A DNA stretch of 8,179 nucleotides from CAYYAQ01 sp964469555 (GTDB lineage: Bacteria; Planctomycetota; UBA1135; UBA2386): assembly GCA_964469555.1 (NCBI GenBank), contig CAYYAQ010000206.1:1-8179 (forward strand). Reading direction: 5' to 3'. The notes under the pieces were generated by a model that ran no database searches, had not been told where the DNA came from, and saw nothing but the letters and a program-made list of their open reading frames with translations. The first letter of the stretch is position 1. Every line of letters begins with the position of its first letter. The position numbers and the translations under genes were made by a program. Below, piece after piece: positions 1 to 5,455 of this stretch.

Positions 1-1
1 G

Positions 2-244
2 GACGAGTTCACCGCCACGCTTCCCTACAGCCCGGGCTACTGTGGTATGGCGCTGACGGAGCAGACCCGCTTGTTCGCGCTGTTTGGCGACCACACCGCC
101 GGTGTGATGCTCTCGCCGGAGTGCATGATGACGCCTCTGCGCTCCGTGTCCGGCCTGATCGGGCTGGGGCCATCCAGCGAGATCGAGGACCAGGGCCGCC
201 CCTGTGATCGGTGCGAGTTGGCTACCTGCAACATGCGTCGATGA
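2..244 (+). CDS. Vitamin-B12-dependent methionine synthase activation-domain protein, C-terminal part (5' end outside window)
   Basis: The last 80 residues of a protein that enters from the left edge, ending at TGA 242-244. The fragment contains SPGYCG (residues 10-15 of the visible part), then EQTRLFALF, GVMLSPECMMTPLRSVSG and IGLG, and ends in a cysteine cluster C-x2-C-x4-C followed by NMRR. This order matches the SAM-binding activation domain of cobalamin-dependent methionine synthase (MetH), in the short stand-alone form found with corrinoid methyltransferases in anaerobes and some Planctomycetota. In that family the domain helps reductively methylate inactive cob(II)alamin using SAM. The SAM-contact signature RxxxGY of MetH reads PYSPGY here, so the Arg is replaced by Pro. 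The C-terminal Cys cluster is typical of the stand-alone family; whether it binds metal is unknown. Upstream domains cannot be seen, so a fusion to a corrinoid-binding domain is possible. Confidence 0.8.
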   Translation, partial: DEFTATLPYSPGYCGMALTEQTRLFALFGDHTAGVMLSPECMMTPLRSVSGLIGLGPSSEIEDQGRPCDRCELATCNMRR

Positions 245-460
245 CGGGCGCCGTCGTTCACTTCGGTCACCACGTGCAACGGTCTCGACGCGACACTGTC
301 TGGCATGAGCAGCATGGTCATCTCCGGTGCCGTCGACCAGCAGCGTCTACCCAGCGGTCGTCCATACCGAGGCAGAATTCCGTGTCGGGTCTTGTAACGA
401 CGCGGTTCCATGCGCTCGATCCCCATTCGGTGGAGACGTCTCCCGGCGACGCGAGCCTAC

Positions 461-466
461 TATGAT
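461..466 (+). promoter_or_regulatory. Weak -10-like element upstream of the methyltransferase
   Basis: TATGAT lies 23 bases before the ATG at 490 and is a five-of-six match to TATAAT. I find no convincing -35 box at 16-18 bases spacing. The rest of the gap 245-489 holds no supportable gene. A short GACGG/CCGTC inverted repeat (243-255) overlaps the stop codon of the upstream gene and is too small to call a terminator. Confidence 0.2.
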
Positions 467-489
467 GCGGCTCCGAAACTCCAAGACCG

Positions 490-1242
490 ATGAAGCCGAA
501 CACTACGCTCCTTCTGGCGATCTTCTCCGCATCGCTGATTACCGTCACCGCTGCTCCAACCCAGGTCGTGCGATCCTCCCGGGTCGTCGAAGTGGACCAG
601 CACCAGATCGTCGACGTCGGGCCGCGCGCGGAAGCCTATCGCCGCCACAGGCGATACATCATCGCCGAACTCGATTTGAAACCCGGAGACACGGTCGTCG
701 ACATCGGCGCTGGCGACGGATGGTGGGCGCAGAGGATGGCCAGGCCCGTGGGGTCCGAGGGTACGATCCACGCCGGTGAGATCTCCGACGAGAAGGTTGC
801 CAGGCTGAAGAAGCGGTTGGTGAAGATGCCGCAGGTGAAACCGTACCGCTGCCCGCTCGATGGCGCCGGGTTGCAGGCGAATTCCTGCGACATGGCGTTC
901 CTGGCGCAGACCTACCACCATCTACCCAAGGACCGCGTCGGATACCTGCGCGGGCTGAAGCGCGTCGTCAAACCTGATGGTCGCTTGTGCATCATCGAGC
1001 GATACCTCGAGATCGGACCCCGGGAGACAACGCACGGTACGTTGCCGGGCGGCCTGCTCGCCGTGGCACATCAGGCCGGATGGGTGCTCGTGCGCTTCGA
1101 GCTGCTGCCCAAGACGGACTACTACCTGTCGATCTTTGTGCAGCGGGAGTTGTTCCCCAAGACCCGAAAGCGCCGCCGGCCGGAGTCGCAGGACGTGAAG
1201 CGCTCGCCAAGGCCCTCGAGCGAGAAGAAGGATCGACGGTAG
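490..1242 (+). CDS. Predicted exported class I SAM-dependent methyltransferase
   Basis: A 250-residue protein. Residues 1-21 form a Sec-type signal peptide: Lys2, a hydrophobic core LLLAIFSASLI, and a likely cut near VTA/A at 21/22. The Rossmann methyltransferase fold follows. Motif I is VVDIGAGDG (69-77), the acidic end of strand 2 is GEIS (96-99), TYHHL (141-145) lies after strand 4, and VVKPDGRLCIIE (159-170) is the usual motif III region before strand 5. Family resemblance is to methyltransferase type 11/25 proteins; the methyl acceptor is not predictable. The tail 224-250 is strongly basic (KTRKRRR and further Lys/Arg) and probably disordered. The ATG at 490 is chosen because the signal peptide begins exactly there; no good Shine-Dalgarno precedes it. 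SAM is normally cytoplasmic, so export would be unusual. Alternatively the N-terminal segment is an uncleaved membrane anchor. Confidence 0.85.
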   Translation: MKPNTTLLLAIFSASLITVTAAPTQVVRSSRVVEVDQHQIVDVGPRAEAYRRHRRYIIAELDLKPGDTVVDIGAGDGWWAQRMARPVGSEGTIHAGEISDEKVARLKKRLVKMPQVKPYRCPLDGAGLQANSCDMAFLAQTYHHLPKDRVGYLRGLKRVVKPDGRLCIIERYLEIGPRETTHGTLPGGLLAVAHQAGWVLVRFELLPKTDYYLSIFVQRELFPKTRKRRRPESQDVKRSPRPSSEKKDRR

Positions 1243-1246
1243 GATC

Positions 1247-1269
1247 TTGCCAGCGTCGATCGCTGGCGA
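1247..1269 (+). terminator. Hairpin after the methyltransferase stop codon
   Basis: A nine-base-pair stem, TTGCCAGCG (1247-1255) with CGCTGGCGA (1261-1269), has one G-U pair and a five-base loop TCGAT. It starts five bases after the TAG. The position and strength fit a transcription terminator or an mRNA 3'-end stabiliser. There is no T-tract after it, so classical intrinsic termination is not assured. It lies before the small membrane-protein gene and would reduce read-through into it. Confidence 0.45.
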
Positions 1270-1295
1270 TGTAGACGAGGTCTTGCATTTGCCGG

Positions 1296-1502
1296 ATGAC
1301 CTCCGTGCGCATGAGGCTCATGCACGACTACCACGTGAAACTCCTCGCGGGCAGCTTGCTCGTCGGCTTCGGCGCGATTGCGGTCGCCGACCTCGCCGCG
1401 GCCACATCGATGTACCACCATACCGGACTGGCGGCGGGGACCACCGCGATGGTCGTCGGTGCCGTGCTCGGTCTCCTGGGTGGCGTGCGAGCGAAGGACT
1501 GA
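1296..1502 (+). CDS. Small predicted membrane protein
   Basis: A 68-residue reading frame with no family I recognise. It has two hydrophobic segments, about residues 17-33 (LLAGSLLVGFGAIAVAD) and 45-63 (GLAAGTTAMVVGAVLGLLG). A short TSMYHHTG loop separates them, so it looks like a two-pass inner-membrane hairpin ending in charged RAKD. Third codon positions are strongly G/C-biased, like the neighbours, which supports real coding. Possible starts are ATG 1296, 1311 and 1320. The last gives MHDYHVKLL and is equally plausible, and none has a clear Shine-Dalgarno. It follows the methyltransferase by 53 bases with a hairpin in between, and ends 23 bases from the convergent stop of the CAP-like gene. 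Confidence 0.6.
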   Translation: MTSVRMRLMHDYHVKLLAGSLLVGFGAIAVADLAAATSMYHHTGLAAGTTAMVVGAVLGLLGGVRAKD

Positions 1503-1525
1503 AACAGACAACGCGGTGACGGCGC

Positions 1526-3361
1526 CTACTTCGGGGGGAGGTACTCGAAGCGGTTCAAGAACGGGTCGGCGGACAGGAACCACTGCAAGGGATGGCCGAC
1601 CGTGCCCTTCTTGGCCTTGGCGTCCTTGCCCTTCTTCGTCTTCTTGCTCTTGCCGCCCTGACCCTTGCCACCCTCGACCGCGGCGAGCCCGAGATGCTGC
1701 CGCGCGGCGTGGGCGTACGCCGTGAGCGGGTAGTCCGTGATCACCGCCCGGATCGCGGAGATGTCCTTCTTCGAGCAGGCATCCGCGTAGGCGCGGCCCG
1801 CTTCCAGCGTGTGGACGGCGGCCTTGGCCTTCAGCCTCTTTTCGAACACGGCGAGTCGCCGGTCGATCGAGTCGCCGAACTTCTCCCGCGCTTGCCGAAT
1901 CCGCGTCTGCACACCGTAGAGGTCGCCGACCGTGGCGATGCGCGACATGCACTCGACACGCCAGCCAGCCTCGACCTCGATGACGATCTTGAAGTAGCGC
2001 ACGAGCAGCTTGTCCGTCTTGCTGGTCGCGTCGATCTCGCCGAGGAGCTGCTGCGCGCGGGCGTAGTCCTCGATCTGCAGCTCGTTGTGGATCTCCATCA
2101 AGTCCTGGTTCAAGAGATCGCCCAACTCGAAACCGGGGGGCATGAAGAGCTCGCCCGAGGTCGCCTGGCAGGAGTGCACCGCGTTGCGCTTGCCCGCGTA
2201 CACACTCGTGTAGGTGTTGCCGTGGCGCCCAACACCGACGACGTTTCGCTTCAGGGAGTACAGCGGCCCGGTGTGTCCACCACCGTAGCTGAGGCCGTGC
2301 AGGTACGCCCGCCCGTTGCGGCCACCGCCGGCGCCCTCGCTCGAACCGGACGTCCCGAACCGTCGCAGTCGTTGCGTGAATCCCCTCTTGCCCGGGATGG
2401 ACGACCAGTGCCCCTTCGCCTTGCCGTCGACACGGTCCTTTGAATGGTCGCGGGTGGCTGCGCACGCCGCGATATCGGTCGCCCATGCGATGGTGCCCAT
2501 CAGCATTCGGATCTCGTTGGCGAAGAGGATGAACTCGGCTTCCTCGTAGTCGATGAAGCGCGCCTTGATGGCGTTGTTGATCAGGATGTTCTGGGCTTCG
2601 AACGGGGCGACCGAACTCGCGACCGAAATCGTGCGGTGTAGATGGTCCAGGTGTTCCTCGTAGTTGCGCACCCGGTCGAGCGGCGGGAGGGGGATGCCGG
2701 TCGTAGCCTTCTTTCCGGTCGTCGGGTCCTCGCCCTGGCCGAGCGCATTGCGAACCTCGGTCCGGTAACCACTGAACTCGAGCATGCGGTGCCGCTGTTT
2801 TCTCGACTCCTTGGTCTGGATCGCGGCCGCGTCCGGCAACAGGAGCTTCCCGACCGCGGCCGCGGGTTGCAGGAAGTGCTTCTGGAACTTGAACTGGGTC
2901 GAGGTGTGGAGCAGGTAGTTGCGCCAGACCCGGCGGGTCATGGCCACCTGTTCGAGATCCTTGGCCGAGAGAGTCATCAGGCGTTGGCGATACGCGGCGC
3001 GGATCGGCGCGTCCAGGGTGAGGGCGTACCTGCGCTCCAGCGCTGCCAACTTCAGATCGATGATCTCGGCGAGAGGCTCGCGTGCCGCGGGCTCGGCGAG
3101 CAGTCGGCGGAATAGCTTGCGCCGGGTGGCCTGGCTGTCGTCCCGCGGCCTGGGGTTCGCGAGGGTGATCAAGCCGCTCTTCACCTCCGCCTTGAGGCCG
3201 CGAAGCATCGAGGTGTCGAAGCGGACGGACTGCGCGGCGAGGCTGGCGGTGACGGCGCCGCCCACGGCTAGCGCCCACAGGGGATGGCAGAGGGATGGGG
3301 TGTACACGGGGACCGGACGGCGGCTCAGGGTGTGCGAGATAGTTGGGGTCGGGGCGGGCAC
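1526..3361 (-). CDS. Exported protein with divergent CAP (SCP/PR1-like) domain
   Basis: A 611-residue protein. An N-terminal signal peptide has RR at 14-15, a hydrophobic stretch about 28-42 (PLWALAVGGAVTASLA) and a likely cut near A43/Q44. Residues 45-270 are charged and mostly helical, without a recognised family. About 278-395 I see the layout of a bacterial CAP domain: ANEIR (281-285) and G289, DHSKD (305-309), GHWSSIPGKRGFTQR (317-331), RRFGTSGSSEG (333-343), then GGHTGPLYS (361-369), VVGVGRHGNTYTSVYA (374-389). His318 and His363 could be the cavity histidines. The usual GEN is not present; SEGAGG stands in its place. CAP proteins are secreted, with diverse and often unknown roles. A helical region (410-560), a Lys/Gly-rich linker (566-586) and a short conserved-looking tail (589-611) follow. 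The GTG start at 3361 has AGGA nine bases upstream; GTG 3307 is an alternative. Stop TAG is at 1526-1528. Confidence 0.8.
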   Translation of the reverse strand: MPAPTPTISHTLSRRPVPVYTPSLCHPLWALAVGGAVTASLAAQSVRFDTSMLRGLKAEVKSGLITLANPRPRDDSQATRRKLFRRLLAEPAAREPLAEIIDLKLAALERRYALTLDAPIRAAYRQRLMTLSAKDLEQVAMTRRVWRNYLLHTSTQFKFQKHFLQPAAAVGKLLLPDAAAIQTKESRKQRHRMLEFSGYRTEVRNALGQGEDPTTGKKATTGIPLPPLDRVRNYEEHLDHLHRTISVASSVAPFEAQNILINNAIKARFIDYEEAEFILFANEIRMLMGTIAWATDIAACAATRDHSKDRVDGKAKGHWSSIPGKRGFTQRLRRFGTSGSSEGAGGGRNGRAYLHGLSYGGGHTGPLYSLKRNVVGVGRHGNTYTSVYAGKRNAVHSCQATSGELFMPPGFELGDLLNQDLMEIHNELQIEDYARAQQLLGEIDATSKTDKLLVRYFKIVIEVEAGWRVECMSRIATVGDLYGVQTRIRQAREKFGDSIDRRLAVFEKRLKAKAAVHTLEAGRAYADACSKKDISAIRAVITDYPLTAYAHAARQHLGLAAVEGGKGQGGKSKKTKKGKDAKAKKGTVGHPLQWFLSADPFLNRFEYLPPK

Positions 3362-3366
3362 CCAAC

Positions 3367-3395
3367 ATTGTCCTGGCGCCGCGGGGACGTGTCAA
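3367..3395 (-). promoter_or_regulatory. Sigma70-like promoter candidate before the CAP-like gene
   Basis: On the minus strand a perfect TTGACA (3395-3390) is followed after 17 bases by GACAAT (3372-3367), a four-of-six match to TATAAT. Spacing is optimal. Transcription would begin at about 3360-3362, practically on the GTG 3361 start, giving a leaderless message or use of the in-frame GTG at 3307. The -35 box lies in the 164-base gap after the beta-helix gene, consistent with a separate promoter for the last gene of the cluster. Confidence 0.35.
3371..3374 (-). promoter_or_regulatory. Shine-Dalgarno candidate for GTG 3361
   Basis: AGGA on the minus strand lies nine bases before the GTG start at 3361, within normal spacing. 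It supports the longer start if the message is read through from the upstream beta-helix gene. It overlaps the -10 element of the promoter candidate, so it would not be present in a transcript started there. Confidence 0.4.
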
Positions 3396-3400
3396 TGCCG

Positions 3401-3415
3401 CGGCGGGCCCCGCCG
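3401..3415 (-). other. GC-only hairpin in the gap between the beta-helix and CAP-like genes
   Basis: A six-base-pair stem, CGGCGG (3401-3406) with CCGCCG (3410-3415), has a three-base loop. It sits 110 bases past the stop of the beta-helix gene and six bases before the TTGACA box on the minus strand. It could attenuate read-through from the upstream genes, but no T-tract follows. In a GC-rich genome a stem of this size can occur by chance. The rest of the gap 3362-3525 shows no gene. Confidence 0.25.
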
Positions 3416-3525
3416 GCTGAGTACGTGCAGTGAAGGCACCTTCCGCCGACGTTCTTCGGTACCCATCAGACCGGGCTCGGTGCGGTGATCTGTCGGACCG
3501 GATGACGATCACGAGCCGGCGGCCG

Positions 3526-5421
3526 CTACTTCTTCGGCCAGACCTCGAAGCTGTTCTCGCCCTGGGTGAGCCCCTGGATCGGACCGGGCCGGACCCTCGC
3601 CGGATCGATGCTCTTGCCGAAGTAGTCGGTCGTGATGTCGAGCGGCGTGCCGTCCGGGTTCTCCATCGGCATCGCCGCCAGCGGGATGCGGCCGATGAGT
3701 TTCGAGGTCACCAGGGGAAGCATACGAGCGAAGACGGCGTCGGGCAGGTTCATCTTCAACGTCCAGGTGCCCTGGTGTTCTTCCAGGGTGATGCCGGTCG
3801 CCGCTTCGTGGACGATGCTCGAGCCGTCCTCCTTCGGGAATCCAGACGCTCCGCCGAGGTAGACGTTGTGATCGGACTCGATACCTGACGCGTCGTTGCC
3901 CTTGCGCAACACCTTGGCGGATCCGAATCCGCCGCCGCCGCTGATGATGTTGTTGCGTATCCGGATGTGTTCGAGGGTCACGGACGTCTTGCCTGCCCGG
4001 ACCGTCGAGTGAGGCTTGTAGTAAGGGGTCGTTCGTTTGGGGTTGCAGAAGAACTGGAACGAGCAATCGCTGAACAGGTTGTTGGCGAAGATGACGCCGT
4101 TGGATTCGATGGGGATCGCGCATCGGACGATGATGTTGTTGTCGACGATGATCGGCCCGAAGTTCACCTCCAGGAAGAGGCCGCGGTTGTCGCCGAAGTC
4201 GCACAGGACATTGCCGGTGACCCGCGTGTTCTGTGAACCCCAGTCGAGCCAGATCCCCTTGGCATTCGTTCTGACACCGGGCATGCCGACCAGAAGGTTG
4301 TCGCGGATGACGACGTCGATGGGGAAGAGGATCTTGATCGCGGCCTGGTTGCTGCCGAACCACTCGGATCGGTAGTTGGTCTCGGTGATCACGTTCCCCT
4401 CGATCACGCTGCCGACGGCGCCGTAGCATCCGTAGATGCCGGTCTGTCCGCAGCGGCGGATGACGTTGTTCCGGATGACGTGATGGCCCAGTGTGTCCAT
4501 CGGTGGGATGTTGTGACCACCCTCGTGCAGCACGCGTGGGAAGGGGACCTCGTTGGTCACGCCCATCGAGATGCCGATGTTCCGCGAGTTCGTGATCGTG
4601 CAGTTGCGGATCGTCCAGCCGTAGCCGTACTTCATGCCGATCGCGCCCTTCTCGAGCGTGTAGATGTCGCCCCACTGCGGCGCGACGTGACGGACGTCGA
4701 AGCCGTCGATGACGACGTACTTCAGCCCTGTCCTCTCGGGAAAGAAGCAGGCCGCCCGGGCGTTGATCTCGGCCAGGTGCTCGTTTGGATCGATGTCGCC
4801 GAAGTTCGCCCAGATCGCGATCTTCCCGTCCGGGTACCTGCGCGCGCCGGGGAACTCCGTCTTGTTGCGGTAGCCGAACCGCGGGTCGACGTACCACGTG
4901 TTCGGCGTCGACCGCAGATCCCCTGTCTTCATCGTCTGCCGCAGCGCCTCGCCGTCGCAGTAGACGTCGCCGAGCCGATACCCGCTCCTGCGGTGGAGCC
5001 ACTTGCCCGCGACCGGCATCGCGAATGGGTTGTAGCCCTTGAAGAACGTGGTCTTCAGTTCGACCATCCAGACGCCACCACCCTGGTCGACCCAGGAGGT
5101 GATCCGTTCGCTGCCGCGCACCGAGACCTCCTCACCCGACGCGGCGAGATACGTGATCGGTTTCGTCGGCGCCGTGCCGCCGCGCGGTGGCACGACCTCT
5201 TCGCGGTAGATGCCCGCCTTCACGAGAACCGTGTCCCCGGGCTGCGCGAGGTTTGCCCCGGCCTGGATGGTCCGCAACGGATCGGCCGGGGTCCCCGGGT
5301 TCTCGTCCGACGCGTTGACCGCACGGTTGTCCACTACGTAGGTCTTGCCGGCGGGAGTCTGCGGAGTGCCGGGCATCGAGCAACCGGCCAAGACGATGGA
5401 GCACGCGAGAGCGGTCAGCAT
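3526..5421 (-). CDS. Right-handed parallel beta-helix lipoprotein (pectate-lyase-like fold)
   Basis: A 631-residue protein from ATG 5421. The signal peptide ends in the lipobox LAGC (11-14), so Cys14 is the probable lipidation site and the protein is envelope-anchored. Residues 28-80 match the N-terminal cap of DUF1565/beta-helix proteins: YVVDN, ASDENPGTPADPLRTIQAG, PGDTVLVKAGIYRE. Beta-helix rungs run from about 235 to 495 as repeated hydrophobic/Asn-rich turns: IRNCTITNSRNIGIS, VIRNNVIRRCGQTGIYG, VIEGNVITET, VIRDNLLVG, VTGNVLCD, IIVDNNIIVRC, VIFANNLFSDC, IRNNIIS. The C-terminus has DYFGKSIDPARVRPGPIQG (599-617), common in planctomycete members. Such folds often bind or cleave polysaccharides, but no catalytic residues can be assigned. 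An upstream frame extends to 5571, but it would overlap the preceding gene and lose the signal peptide. The gene starts 34 bases after the HzsA-like gene, likely the same operon. No good Shine-Dalgarno is seen, so coupled translation is possible. Confidence 0.88.
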   Translation of the reverse strand: MLTALACSIVLAGCSMPGTPQTPAGKTYVVDNRAVNASDENPGTPADPLRTIQAGANLAQPGDTVLVKAGIYREEVVPPRGGTAPTKPITYLAASGEEVSVRGSERITSWVDQGGGVWMVELKTTFFKGYNPFAMPVAGKWLHRRSGYRLGDVYCDGEALRQTMKTGDLRSTPNTWYVDPRFGYRNKTEFPGARRYPDGKIAIWANFGDIDPNEHLAEINARAACFFPERTGLKYVVIDGFDVRHVAPQWGDIYTLEKGAIGMKYGYGWTIRNCTITNSRNIGISMGVTNEVPFPRVLHEGGHNIPPMDTLGHHVIRNNVIRRCGQTGIYGCYGAVGSVIEGNVITETNYRSEWFGSNQAAIKILFPIDVVIRDNLLVGMPGVRTNAKGIWLDWGSQNTRVTGNVLCDFGDNRGLFLEVNFGPIIVDNNIIVRCAIPIESNGVIFANNLFSDCSFQFFCNPKRTTPYYKPHSTVRAGKTSVTLEHIRIRNNIISGGGGFGSAKVLRKGNDASGIESDHNVYLGGASGFPKEDGSSIVHEAATGITLEEHQGTWTLKMNLPDAVFARMLPLVTSKLIGRIPLAAMPMENPDGTPLDITTDYFGKSIDPARVRPGPIQGLTQGENSFEVWPKK

Positions 5422-5455
5422 GCTCGTGCCGCTGGTCGTATCGAAACGGACCCGG

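Noticed and set aside
37..548. Several short frames on both strands in the gap before the methyltransferase
   Set aside because: They overlap one another, lack the codon bias of the real genes and show no motif or ribosome site.
1122..3512. A 796-codon minus-strand open frame longer than the CAP-like gene
   Set aside because: It is Arg/Pro-rich with no domain. It lies in another frame of the CAP-like gene, which has a signal peptide and recognisable motifs, and it runs into the opposite-strand methyltransferase.
3509..5002. A 497-codon minus-strand frame inside the beta-helix gene
   Set aside because: Its composition is almost only Arg, His, Gln, Pro and Gly, typical of a shifted frame; the overlapping frame has clear beta-helix repeats.
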